A stretch of DNA of 64,000 nt from Symbiobacteriaceae bacterium (lineage in GTDB: Bacteria; Bacillota; Sulfobacillia; Symbiobacteriales; Symbiobacteriaceae), in NCBI GenBank assembly GCA_029239785.1, contig JARBUG010000003.1, positions 1 to 64,000 of the forward strand. Reading direction: 5' to 3'. The notes below the pieces were generated by a model. The model was not told the origin of the DNA. It made no database searches and saw only the letters and a list, made by a program, of their open reading frames with translations. Of this stretch, positions 15,313 to 23,164 are shown piece after piece; position 1 is the stretch's first letter; every line of letters starts with the position of its first letter. The position numbers and the translations under genes were made by a program.

Positions 15313-16221
15313 TCACCACATGGCGCCGTTCAGCACGGCCCTCACGGTCACTTCAGACAGCGGGAGTTTGTGCTCGATTGCCACCGCAAGTGCCCGCTCG
15401 CCGAAGTGCAAAAACCCGGTTTCGTTGCCTTCGGCCCTGGCGATACGGGCAGCAACCAGGTCGCAGTCAATCTGTTCGAGCGGGGAAAGGCGGAACTGAC
15501 CAGCGGCTGCCCGATTCTTTCCCTCCTGCAAATGCTCGATCGCAACCCGATACCGCCCTTCGGCATACGCAACCTCCGCCTGAGCCAAGGAGAGAAAGAG
15601 GGGGTTCATGTGTTTTCTCACCTTTTCCGCGTCGATATGGCTCGCTCGTGCTACACTGGCAAGCCCCTCATCCTTGCGGCCGATACGAATCGCTGCCCGC
15701 GCATGCCAGGAGTACAGCGGAATTGCCCATCCGCCGTTGCTTCGGAGCTCCTCCGGCTTGACTTTGATAAGGTTAAGAAAGAGGTGCAATGCCCGGGTAT
15801 AAGCATGGTAGGACTGGTAGAACCGACGGCGGTGACGCTGTATATAGCCCACAGCGCGCCAGAAACGCCAGTCGCCCCACATCTGTTTGCGAACCGCATG
15901 GCGCATCTGATGCCTTAGGTTGGTGAGATGAGCCAGACGCTGTTCACTGCACGCTCGGTCCAGCGCGTCGAACACGATGCTGGTGACGTCATCAGGATTA
16001 GCCCGCGCTGCTTCAGCAAGGTCAGCTTCAATGCTGGATTGGTAATCCGGCTGGCGAAACCCCCTCTTGGCAGCGGCGCGGTATCGAAGCCAGTACGCCT
16101 TATCGGCCCCCTCAGTGGACTCGACCTGCTCTGTGAGGAGTCTCATCAAGGCTACCTCATCTTTCGCACGGATGGCTTCAAGAACACGATTGTGAATGTC
16201 GCTATTGGTTTGCGGTTCCAT
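15313..16221 (-). CDS. Helical repeat (TPR-like) protein, paralogue A
   Basis: 302 residues, almost entirely helical, with repeat-like pieces such as LFLSLAQAEVAYAEGRYRVA and LVAARIARAEGNETGF that resemble tetratricopeptide repeats. It has no signal peptide, membrane segment or DNA-binding motif, so it is probably a cytoplasmic scaffold or sensor. It is the same length as the next gene upstream and shares its C-terminal pattern (EGN-x-GF-x-HF-x-E-x-A), so the two are tandem duplicates that have diverged. ATG 16221 follows GGAGG. No enzymatic function can be assigned. Confidence 0.6.
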   Translation of the reverse strand: MEPQTNSDIHNRVLEAIRAKDEVALMRLLTEQVESTEGADKAYWLRYRAAAKRGFRQPDYQSSIEADLAEAARANPDDVTSIVFDALDRACSEQRLAHLTNLRHQMRHAVRKQMWGDWRFWRAVGYIQRHRRRFYQSYHAYTRALHLFLNLIKVKPEELRSNGGWAIPLYSWHARAAIRIGRKDEGLASVARASHIDAEKVRKHMNPLFLSLAQAEVAYAEGRYRVAIEHLQEGKNRAAAGQFRLSPLEQIDCDLVAARIARAEGNETGFLHFGERALAVAIEHKLPLSEVTVRAVLNGAMW

Positions 16222-16271
16222 GTCGATGGCCTCCGAACCTGATCCATCTTTGATGTAGTGTCCGCCTCGAT

Positions 16272-17180
16272 CTAGGAGGCATGCACGCTGCTCTGCGCTG
16301 CGCGAATCTTCGCCTCGGTCATTTGGAGCCGATGCTGGCGGCAGATGCTGACTGCTTTTTCGCTGAAGTGGTCAAAGCCGACCACGTTTCCTTCCGACAG
16401 GGAGATGCGGGCTGCCAGAAACTCGGTTTCGGCCTGCTCTGCCGGCGTGGGGCGCGGCCGCTTATGCAGGGAGTGGTTCATCAAGCCCTGCTGCAGTGCG
16501 GTGCGCGCCTCCTTCGGAAGTCCGCCCGCCAGCGCCACCTCAGCCCGGGCGTGGGCCAGCGCCAGGTGGTTGATATTTTGGGGCGGCAGTTCGGCCGACA
16601 GGGCCAGGGCCCGCTCGATATCTTGCTGCGCCTGGTCGATGCACCCGAGTTGTGCGAGGCTGATCGCCCGCCATGCGTGGAAATGTGGCGGTCGGCATTC
16701 GTGGAGTCTGCGCTCGTACTCATCGAGATGCTCATAAACGGCGATGGCCCGATCAAACGCCTGCACAGCCTTGCGCCAGCGCCCCCGCTTCATGTTCAAC
16801 TGCCCCATGTCCTGCCAGAAGAACGGAATGGGCGCGCGGCCATAGACCCGGCGGAGCGGCATGAGCGCCTCAACTGCGCGGTGGGCAATCTCCCCGTGCA
16901 CCGCGATGCGAAACGCCGCCGAAATGGCCATCGCACTGGCGGAAAGGTCTTCAGCGGAGCGGCGGGCCTCCTCAAGATCGGCAAAGGCAATGTCGAGCAG
17001 GGCGGGGAAAACGGCATCATGGGCCCGCTGACCGGCCCGAATGCTGAGCCAGAAGGCCCGCTCCGAGCCGTCTACCTTTGCCAGCCGCTCTTCAATGATG
17101 CGATTGAGGACGTCGCGATTATTGGTCCGGCAGGCCTGCATTACCTGCTGGTACTGGATGCTTTCAACCCAGGTGCTCAT
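16272..17180 (-). CDS. Helical repeat (TPR-like) protein, paralogue B
   Basis: 302 residues, helical, with TPR-like segments (WRKAVQAFDRAIAVYEHL, AWRAISLAQLGCIDQAQQ) and a C-terminal stretch EGNVVGFDHFSEKAVSICRQ that aligns with paralogue A. It lies 50 bp upstream of paralogue A on the same strand, so the pair are likely co-transcribed. ATG 17180 is preceded by AAGGTGGGG. Function unknown; other members may act in protein-protein signalling, but nothing in the sequence shows this. Confidence 0.6.
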   Translation of the reverse strand: MSTWVESIQYQQVMQACRTNNRDVLNRIIEERLAKVDGSERAFWLSIRAGQRAHDAVFPALLDIAFADLEEARRSAEDLSASAMAISAAFRIAVHGEIAHRAVEALMPLRRVYGRAPIPFFWQDMGQLNMKRGRWRKAVQAFDRAIAVYEHLDEYERRLHECRPPHFHAWRAISLAQLGCIDQAQQDIERALALSAELPPQNINHLALAHARAEVALAGGLPKEARTALQQGLMNHSLHKRPRPTPAEQAETEFLAARISLSEGNVVGFDHFSEKAVSICRQHRLQMTEAKIRAAQSSVHAS

Positions 17181-17253
17181 CTGGTAGTCCCCACCTTCTC
17201 ATAGCCAAATCGTACGTGCATAATATATTCGAGATACTACCAGTGATCCCCTG

Positions 17254-18162
17254 TTAAGTCCGGGGCTGATTGCTGAGATAGCGGAGTCCTTCCGCCAGCG
17301 GGCGAAGGCGCACGCCAAAGTCCCGCAGGACGGCACTGTTGTCAACGGGCTCCTCCATGAGCACAAAGTCGACCGCCGCCGGCGACAGCGGCGGTGCAGG
17401 CAGCAGCGTGAGCGGGGCGGTGACCAGTTTCATCAACCAGCCGGGCTGGTGGAGGAGGGGGCGCCGCTTGCCCATGGTCTGGAGCATCGTGTGGATGATT
17501 TCGTCCATGGTGAGGTTCTGCGGGCCGCCCAGTTCGTAAGTCTGGCCGATGGCCCGGGGCAGTTCGACACTGGCCGCCACCACTTCGGCCAGGTCGTCCA
17601 CGTGAATGGGCTGCACTTTGGTCTTCCCACTGCCGATGACGGGAACCAAGGGCAGCAGGCGTGCAAAAGTGACGAACTTGTTGAGGCTGCGGTCTTCCGG
17701 GCCGTAGACCCATGAGGGCTGGAAGATGGTGAAGGGCAGCCCGCTCTCCCGAATGGCTGTTTCTGCCTTCAGTTTGGCTTTGAACCACGGCGCCGTCTGC
17801 CCGGGCCGGGTGCCGGCGCCGCTCAGGTAGATGAACCTTTTCACGCCCGCGGCACGTGCAGCCTCCACCAGCCGCTCCGTCCCCTCTCCGTCGATGGCCA
17901 TGTAAGTGTGGCCCCGCCGGGGGTTCTCCACCGGGTGGTTGGGAAACTGGACGGCGGAAATGACCGCATCGACACCGACGACAGCCGAGCGCAGGGACTC
18001 TGCCGACCGCACATCGCCCCGCCGTGCCTCGACGCCGGCGGGGAGCGGCGCCCGGGCCGGGTCGCGGGTCAGCACGGCCACCCGGTGCCCCAACTCCCGC
18101 AGTTTCTGTACGATGTGCGACCCGATGAACCCCGTTCCCCCCGCAACCAGGACGAATGCCAT
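17254..18162 (-). CDS. NAD(P)-binding SDR, complex I NDUFA9-like
   Basis: 302 residues. The extended short-chain dehydrogenase fold starts with VLVAGGTGFIGSHIVQKL (the GxxGxxG dinucleotide site) and continues with GVDAVISAVQFP and RFIYLSGAGT. This family (NAD-dependent epimerase-like, atypical SDR subgroup 5) often binds NADPH without known substrate; some members relate to the 39-kDa subunit of complex I or to quinone-linked reductases. The start at 18162 is chosen for its GGAGGGAT ribosome binding site and because the Rossmann motif begins at residue 4; the open frame runs 55 codons further without support. Divergent from the rhodanese gene. Confidence 0.82.
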   Translation of the reverse strand: MAFVLVAGGTGFIGSHIVQKLRELGHRVAVLTRDPARAPLPAGVEARRGDVRSAESLRSAVVGVDAVISAVQFPNHPVENPRRGHTYMAIDGEGTERLVEAARAAGVKRFIYLSGAGTRPGQTAPWFKAKLKAETAIRESGLPFTIFQPSWVYGPEDRSLNKFVTFARLLPLVPVIGSGKTKVQPIHVDDLAEVVAASVELPRAIGQTYELGGPQNLTMDEIIHTMLQTMGKRRPLLHQPGWLMKLVTAPLTLLPAPPLSPAAVDFVLMEEPVDNSAVLRDFGVRLRPLAEGLRYLSNQPRT

Positions 18163-18289
18163 GAGAATCCCTCCGCTTTGCTTTCTGCCTTCATCGTACC
18201 CGCCAGGGGTTGACAGCAACAGGTGAGCATGTGACATTGTCCGAAATCGGACAGCGATTGACCGATCAACGCACGGAGGTGCTGGCCCT

Positions 18290-18667
18290 GTGAACTGGCC
18301 GTTCTGGATTCTGCTGGCCTGCGTCATTGTCTATGTAGGATATCAGCAGTGGTGGCTCCGACGAGGCGTGGCCCACGTTTCGGTCCACGATATCAAGGCG
18401 CTTTTGGATACGCGTAAGAAGTTCTTTCTGGTGGACGTTCGGGAGCCGAAGGAGTACGACGCCGGACATATTCCGGGGGCGGTGAATCTGCCCTTGAGCC
18501 GTCTGCCGGAAGAGTCGGCGGGCTGGAGTCGCGACAGGGAGATCTACGTGGTCTGCGGCGGCGGACAGCGCAGTGTGCTGGCCGCCCGCCGGCTGATGGC
18601 GATGGGTTTTGCCAAGGTGGCCAACGTCGATGGCGGGATGCGCCGCTGGCCCTGGGCAACGGAGTAG
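18290..18667 (+). CDS. Membrane-anchored rhodanese domain protein
   Basis: 125 residues. An N-terminal transmembrane helix (WILLACVIVYVGYQQWW) is followed by a single rhodanese domain with DVREPKEYDAGHIPGAVNLP. The active-site loop is CGGGQRS, with catalytic Cys89. Rhodanese domains carry sulfane sulfur as a persulfide on this cysteine; the acceptor here is unknown. The orientation of the domain relative to the membrane is not certain. GTG 18290 has GGAGGT 9 bases upstream. The next gene starts 23 bp later and is probably in the same operon. Confidence 0.85.
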   Translation: MNWPFWILLACVIVYVGYQQWWLRRGVAHVSVHDIKALLDTRKKFFLVDVREPKEYDAGHIPGAVNLPLSRLPEESAGWSRDREIYVVCGGGQRSVLAARRLMAMGFAKVANVDGGMRRWPWATE

Positions 18668-18690
18668 CGCAAAGGGGGCTGCGTGGAGCG

Positions 18691-19062
18691 ATGTGGTTTC
18701 AGGTAAAGCAAACGGCGGCGCTGCTGCTGGCCGCCGTGAACGGATGCCTGTTGGTGTGGGCGATTCTCACCTACCGCCGCCGGGGGGCGATGCCGGACAG
18801 TTACTATCGCCTGCTGATGGTCTCGCCGGCCGCGGCGGCCGTGTTGGTCGCCATGGGTCTGGCGTTCCTGGCCCAGGGGTACATCGCGCCCGGCATGCAC
18901 ATCTTCTACGGGTCGGTGGTGGGCGCCGGCGGCCTTGCCCAGCTGGCGCTGGGGCGCCGCCGCTCCGCCCTGGGGCATAAGTACCGGGCCCGGCCCCTGG
19001 TCCACCTGGTGCTGGCCCTGTTTGTCGGGCTGCTCGGCGCCCGTGCCTGGATGGCTGCCTAG
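18691..19062 (+). CDS. Four-helix membrane protein, unknown function
   Basis: 123 residues with four hydrophobic segments, including ALLLAAVNGCLLVWAIL, AAAAVLVAMGLAFLAQGYI and LVHLVLALFVGLLGARAW. No recognisable family. It follows the rhodanese gene closely. Its stop TAG shares the sequence CTAG with the stop of the convergent TPR gene, so the two genes overlap by 4 bp. Confidence 0.55.
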   Translation: MWFQVKQTAALLLAAVNGCLLVWAILTYRRRGAMPDSYYRLLMVSPAAAAVLVAMGLAFLAQGYIAPGMHIFYGSVVGAGGLAQLALGRRRSALGHKYRARPLVHLVLALFVGLLGARAWMAA

Positions 19063-19985
19063 CGGGGCCAGCCCCGGCCGAAGGTGAACCGGGCGGCCCG
19101 CCCAAGCACCAGGCCGCCCAGCAGCCACACCAGGGTCGCTACCAACAGCACCTGGCCCACGGGCAGCGCCACCGGCCACATCTTCCAAATGAACTCCAGC
19201 AGCCGGAAGAGCAGGTAGTATAGGAAAGCAATCATACCCCAGCCGACTACCGTAACCCGGCCCAGGTTGAGGGCATGGACCAGTGCGGCGGCTACCGGAC
19301 CACCAGAGCCCGCCAGCGACCGGGCCAGCAGGTTCTCGGCCTCCGCCCAGCCCGGGCGCCGGGCCAGGGCCCCGTGCAGGGCAGCCCGCGCCTCGGCCCT
19401 GGCCCCCGCCGCCAGGTGCAGCGCCCCCTCGTGCAGGAAGCCCTCGGGGGCGCCTCCACCTACCTGCTGCGCCATGCGAAACTGCTCCAGCGCCCCACTC
19501 CGGTCGCCGGCCGCCGCCAGGGCCAGGCCCAGTTCACAAAGGGCGCCGGCGTGGCTTCCGTCCGGCAGCAGGGCTTGGCGGGCGGTGCGAACCGCCGCCT
19601 CCACCTGCCCGGCGAGGCGCAGGTACCGGGCCAAACTCGCCCCATACCCGGGGTGACCCGGCATGAGCTGCACCGCCCGGCGCGCCGCCTCCACAGCGCC
19701 TTCCAGCCGCCCCTGGCCCGCTTCGGCGGCGGCCAGGGCATGGTGGAGCCAGGCCTGCCCCGGGGCCGCCTTCAGTGCCTCCCGGGCGGCACTGGCGGCG
19801 TCGGCGTACCGCTCCGACTCAAGCATAGACAGCGCGGCCATGCCCAACACATCAGCCGGCAGGGCGCCGCCCTTGGACAGCATCTCCACCTCGTTCAGCA
19901 GGTGGAGGTGCTGTCCCTTTTCATATAGTTGAAGCAAATTCTGCGCCGCTTCGCCCAGTTGCCGCCGCTCACGCTCAGCAATCAC
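19059..19985 (-). CDS. TPR protein with C-terminal membrane segments
   Basis: 308 residues. Residues about 45-225 hold at least four tetratricopeptide repeats (for example YADAASAAREALKAAPGQAW and LEGAVEAARRAVQLMPGHPG). Two hydrophobic segments follow (VVGWGMIAFLYYLLFRLLEF and ALPVGQVLLVATLVWLLGGL), so it is a membrane-anchored scaffold with the repeats probably facing the cytoplasm. It has no catalytic motif. GTG 19983-19985 is preceded by GAGGGATG. The C-terminus overlaps the convergent neighbour by 4 bp. Confidence 0.7.
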   Translation of the reverse strand: MIAERERRQLGEAAQNLLQLYEKGQHLHLLNEVEMLSKGGALPADVLGMAALSMLESERYADAASAAREALKAAPGQAWLHHALAAAEAGQGRLEGAVEAARRAVQLMPGHPGYGASLARYLRLAGQVEAAVRTARQALLPDGSHAGALCELGLALAAAGDRSGALEQFRMAQQVGGGAPEGFLHEGALHLAAGARAEARAALHGALARRPGWAEAENLLARSLAGSGGPVAAALVHALNLGRVTVVGWGMIAFLYYLLFRLLEFIWKMWPVALPVGQVLLVATLVWLLGGLVLGRAARFTFGRGWPR

Positions 19986-20313
19986 AAATCATCCCTCGTT
20001 TCTGCTACCGAACCTTCCAAGTTATATCCTACCGAATGGCACACCATTTCGGAAAGCCGCATTGCGAAGAAGAACTAGACCTTTGCGCGACCTTTGGGTC
20101 ATTTTGGTGCCCATATGGTCTACCCATCCCGAAAACTGCACCTGAATTGAAGGGGATCAGACCTTACAGTCTCTAAGATCGCGGCTCCATTGGACCAATG
20201 GCTACATGACCCTGAAAAAGCGCCCGGAGGAGCCTGAGGGAGTCAAGACGAGCTTGAGGAAGATAAACGGCTCCAACCACGCTCTTCCTCAGTTTCTGCC
20301 CAGATTTGCCAAG
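19986..20313. other. Gap upstream of the nonaheme cytochrome promoter
   Basis: No gene is convincing here. A 72-codon open frame on the minus strand (20173-20391) runs through the shared promoter element and has no ribosome binding site. The stretch is richer in A and T than the flanking genes. The regulatory element starts at 20314. Confidence 0.4.
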
Positions 20314-20373
20314 TTGGAAACCTGAGAAACCTGAGAGTATGATAAGGTCACGCTGAGAGTTAGAAACCTGTAA
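20314..20373 (+). promoter_or_regulatory. Shared cytochrome promoter element, copy 1
   Basis: TTGGAA (20314-20319) and TATGAT (20338-20343) with an 18-bp spacer form a plausible sigma-A promoter. The spacer holds a direct repeat, AAACCTGAG twice in tandem. From 20322 onward 41 of 52 positions match, without a gap, a segment upstream of the pentaheme cytochrome gene (22289-22340). The match extends past the -10 into the likely transcript start, which suggests a common regulator or leader. Confidence 0.6.
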
Positions 20374-20475
20374 CATACCAGGGCATAACAATCAGACTTC
20401 TAACCAAGCCCTAGACCGGGGTTTACGGAACCTCGGTTAGGATATCAACGGTAAGGGAAAGGAGGTGCTACGAAA

Positions 20476-21969
20476 ATGACCCGGAAGACTCTCAAGTATG
20501 TCCTTAGCATCGTCGCTATTCTTCTGGTGGCTCTGACCGCCGGCGTCGTTGTCGCTAGCACGAAGACCAAGACCGAGCTCCCTGAGTATCTCGGCTCCAC
20601 GTCCTGCCTGGGCTGCCATGCGGACAAGTTCGAGAACTGGAGCGGCTCCCTGCATGCGACCTTCACGCAGGAAGTCAAGAGCCTGGCCGAGCTGCCCGGC
20701 GACATCTCCACGCTCACGCCCGAGCTGCGGGCCGAGCTGGAAAAGGTCGACGTGATCTTCCACGGCGGCCGCCTCATGTCTCAGGACCTCGTGACCGGCG
20801 AGTACAAGTACCTCGGCGTCCAGTACGACGAGGCCACCCAGACCTACAAGGCTTTCGACCGCAAGGGTGTCAGCATGGACGCCACCTGCGGCGGCTGCCA
20901 CGCCGGCCAGCGTGACCCTGTCACCGGCCTGCATGTCGAAGCCGGCATCGGCTGCGAATCCTGCCACGGCCCCGGCAAGGAGCATATCCTCGGCCGCGGC
21001 GCTGTCGACAAGATTTGGAACAGCGTCGACCCGACCAAGAGCTGCGCTTCCTGCCACAGCGGCTACAACCAGGCTCCGGGCGCCAGCCGGTTCCCGATTG
21101 GCTACCGCCCCGGCATGACGCTTGAAGAAGTCGGCTTTGTCGCCAACACCTTCAAGGCTGACGGCGCTCCGGTCGCCATGCACCACAAGGGTGCTGTGCC
21201 CCAGTGGCAGGCTTCGGCCCACGCCTCTGCCGCTCTCACCCTGAACGCCAACGACCACGCCAGCGACCGTTGCTACGAGTGCCACTCCACCGAGTACGTG
21301 CTCGCCGAAGAAGCCGGCCAGCCCTTCAGCGTGAAGGATCACCCGGTCAACGACGGCGTCACCTGCGTCACTTGCCATGACCCGCACGGCAGCAACGTCC
21401 CTGGCCAGCTGCGCAAGCCGGCTGAGGAACTGTGCGCTTCCTGCCACACTGGCGAGCTCGGCGACAAGGAGACCTTCACCGCTGGTTCCACCCTGCACCA
21501 CCCGCAGGCTGAGATGCTCGCCGGCAAGGGCGCCATTGGCGTCACCGCCACCGTGGGCGCTCACACCGAGATCACCTGCATCGAGTGCCACATGACCGGC
21601 ATGAACCACCAGATGAAGGTCCTGAAGCCGGCCGACGTGATCGGCACGACCACCAAGGACACCTGCACCACCTGCCACAGCAACTCCAGCCCTGAGTCCC
21701 GCGACGTCTACCTGTCCATGTGGCAGGATAGCACCGTGGGCAAGCTGGCCGCCCTGAAGGCCGACATCGACGTCGTCGATGCTGCCCTGAAGGCCAACGC
21801 CAACGCCCTCACCGCTGAAGTCAAGGCCAAGTACGCTGCGGCCAAGACCAACTACACGATGGTCGACGCCGACGCCTCCAAGGGCGCCCACAACTTCGAG
21901 TACGCGACCAAGATCCTGGCCGCGGCCAAGAAGGACATCAGCGCTGCCAAGGCTGCTCTCGGCAAGTAA
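20476..21969 (+). CDS. Nonaheme cytochrome c, membrane-anchored
   Basis: 497 residues. An N-terminal signal anchor (VLSIVAILLVALTAGVVV) precedes nine CXXCH heme c motifs, in order CLGCH (from Cys44), CGGCH, CESCH, CASCH, CYECH, CVTCH, CASCH, CIECH, CTTCH. The last ~100 residues are a heme-free, Ala- and Lys-rich helical domain with HNFEYATKILAAAK, a pattern also seen at the end of cytochrome c554/c552-like oxidoreductases. It should be an outer-face electron carrier or reductase; the substrate is not evident. AAAGGAGGTG precedes ATG 20476. It stands alone between its own promoter and a strong terminator, and shares its promoter element with the next cytochrome operon. Confidence 0.88.
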   Translation: MTRKTLKYVLSIVAILLVALTAGVVVASTKTKTELPEYLGSTSCLGCHADKFENWSGSLHATFTQEVKSLAELPGDISTLTPELRAELEKVDVIFHGGRLMSQDLVTGEYKYLGVQYDEATQTYKAFDRKGVSMDATCGGCHAGQRDPVTGLHVEAGIGCESCHGPGKEHILGRGAVDKIWNSVDPTKSCASCHSGYNQAPGASRFPIGYRPGMTLEEVGFVANTFKADGAPVAMHHKGAVPQWQASAHASAALTLNANDHASDRCYECHSTEYVLAEEAGQPFSVKDHPVNDGVTCVTCHDPHGSNVPGQLRKPAEELCASCHTGELGDKETFTAGSTLHHPQAEMLAGKGAIGVTATVGAHTEITCIECHMTGMNHQMKVLKPADVIGTTTKDTCTTCHSNSSPESRDVYLSMWQDSTVGKLAALKADIDVVDAALKANANALTAEVKAKYAAAKTNYTMVDADASKGAHNFEYATKILAAAKKDISAAKAALGK

Positions 21970-21985
21970 GCTGAACTGATTCACC

Positions 21986-22024
21986 GAGCGGTCCGGGGCT
22001 AGCCCCCGGACCGCTCATTTGTTT
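21986..22024 (+). terminator. Terminator of the nonaheme cytochrome gene
   Basis: A perfect 13-bp stem (GAGCGGTCCGGGG / CCCCGGACCGCTC) with a CTAGC loop is followed by ATTTGTTTG. Confidence 0.9.
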
Positions 22025-22145
22025 GCCGTGAAACCGGGTGGTAGCTGGTAGCGTTGTTATCATTTCGATAGTCCATTGGTGCTAATTTCATTCGACTTTA
22101 CCAAACTGCCCCTGCGACCCGAGGCCCAGAGCCCACACAGCGCAA

Positions 22146-22175
22146 GGGTTTTAATCTAAAACCCCTGGGGGGTAT
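22146..22175. promoter_or_regulatory. Inverted repeat and CsoR/CstR-like G-tract site
   Basis: GGGTTTTA-ATC-TAAAACCC (22146-22164) is a perfect 8-bp inverted repeat. It overlaps ACCCCTGGGGGGTAT (22161-22175), which resembles operators of the CsoR/CstR/RcnR family (A/T-flanked C-tract then G-tract). No CsoR-type gene is in the window, so the assignment is only by resemblance. It lies about 105 bp upstream of the shared promoter element. Confidence 0.35.
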
Positions 22176-22280
22176 ACCGCCTTGCCGGACATACCCCTGC
22201 CAGAACGAGCATGAAAGAGATAATCGGACCAAACAGGAAGCAACAACGGAATTCGCCGGAAATCGAGGGAATCCGATTCC

Positions 22281-22340
22281 TTGGTTTCTGAGAAACCTGA
22301 GAGTAAGATTAGCGTACGATGAATGTTAGATCCTTGTAAG
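22281..22340 (+). promoter_or_regulatory. Shared cytochrome promoter element, copy 2
   Basis: TTGGTT (22281-22286) and TAAGAT (22304-22309) with a 17-bp spacer. The 52 bases from 22289 align without gaps to 20322-20373 (41 identical), including CTGAGAAACCTGAGAGTA. It should drive the pentaheme c / cytochrome b / 20-heme c operon that starts at 22409. Confidence 0.6.
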
Positions 22341-22408
22341 ATCCCCACGATACAGATCTGCAGTATTACAAGTTTCACCTGGAACCGGGACAGAGGAGGG
22401 CGACCACA

Positions 22409-23161
22409 ATGAACCTGGCACGGTGGATTCGGGCCGCCGCACTTCCCATCCTCGGCGGGCTTCTCCTGGCGGGAGGCCTTATGCTGACGAGCCCGGGAAC
22501 GGCCAGCGCCGCTTCCAACGCATCGCAGCTGGCGGTCCCGTCTGAGCCCGATGGGAATAAGGCATGCCTGGAATGCCACAGCAAGAACGAGACCATGAAC
22601 CGCGACGGCAAGGAGATCTCCATCCATGTAAATGGTGCGGAGTACGCCGAGTCCGTCCACGGCATCATCAGCTGCGTTCGGTGCCACGCCGAAGCCGGCC
22701 CTGAGCATGCCGCCGACCCCAACAAGCCGCTCAACCTGCCCACCGGCCGTGAGTTGGCCGTACTGAAGTCGCAGGGCTGCGTGAAGTGCCACGCTGGTCC
22801 CTACGAAGAGAGCTACAACCTGAGCTTCCATGGCGTCGCCGTCGCCAACGGCGATAACCGGGCCGCCACCTGCGTGGACTGCCACGGCGTGCATAACATC
22901 CTGCCTTCCCGCAACACCGCCTCGGCGGTGTCGCCGGAGAACCTGGCCGGCACCTGCGGCACCGCCGAGTGCCACCAGGGCGCCCCAGAGAACTTTGCCA
23001 AGGGCAAGGAACACGTCATCGCATCGGAAAAGTCGGCACCCGCCAGCCTGCACCTCGTGTACAAGTTCTTCATGATCTTGATTCTGTTCGACACCATGAA
23101 GGACGGCCCGATCGTCATGTTCGAGCTGCTGCGGCGGCTCCAGGCGGGGAGGGGGCATTAA
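22409..23161 (+). CDS. Pentaheme cytochrome c, membrane-attached
   Basis: 250 residues. A signal segment (LPILGGLLLAGGLMLTSPG) is followed by heme sites CLECH, CVRCH, CVKCH and CVDCH, plus the unusual CX4CH site CGTAECH. A hydrophobic C-terminal segment (HLVYKFFMILILFDTM) should anchor it in the membrane. Paired with the cytochrome b gene that starts 3 bp after its stop, it looks like the c-type subunit of a quinol-oxidising complex that passes electrons outward. GAGGAGGG lies 8 bases before ATG 22409. If the CX4CH site is not used, it binds four hemes. Confidence 0.85.
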   Translation: MNLARWIRAAALPILGGLLLAGGLMLTSPGTASAASNASQLAVPSEPDGNKACLECHSKNETMNRDGKEISIHVNGAEYAESVHGIISCVRCHAEAGPEHAADPNKPLNLPTGRELAVLKSQGCVKCHAGPYEESYNLSFHGVAVANGDNRAATCVDCHGVHNILPSRNTASAVSPENLAGTCGTAECHQGAPENFAKGKEHVIASEKSAPASLHLVYKFFMILILFDTMKDGPIVMFELLRRLQAGRGH

Positions 23162-23164
23162 GCG

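Noticed and set aside
20173-20391. 72-codon minus-strand frame in the gap before the nonaheme gene
   Set aside because: Covers the conserved promoter element and lacks a ribosome binding site.
20437-21984. Minus-strand open frame (515 codons) opposite the nonaheme gene
   Set aside because: Antisense shadow of a gene with nine CXXCH motifs and its own promoter and terminator.
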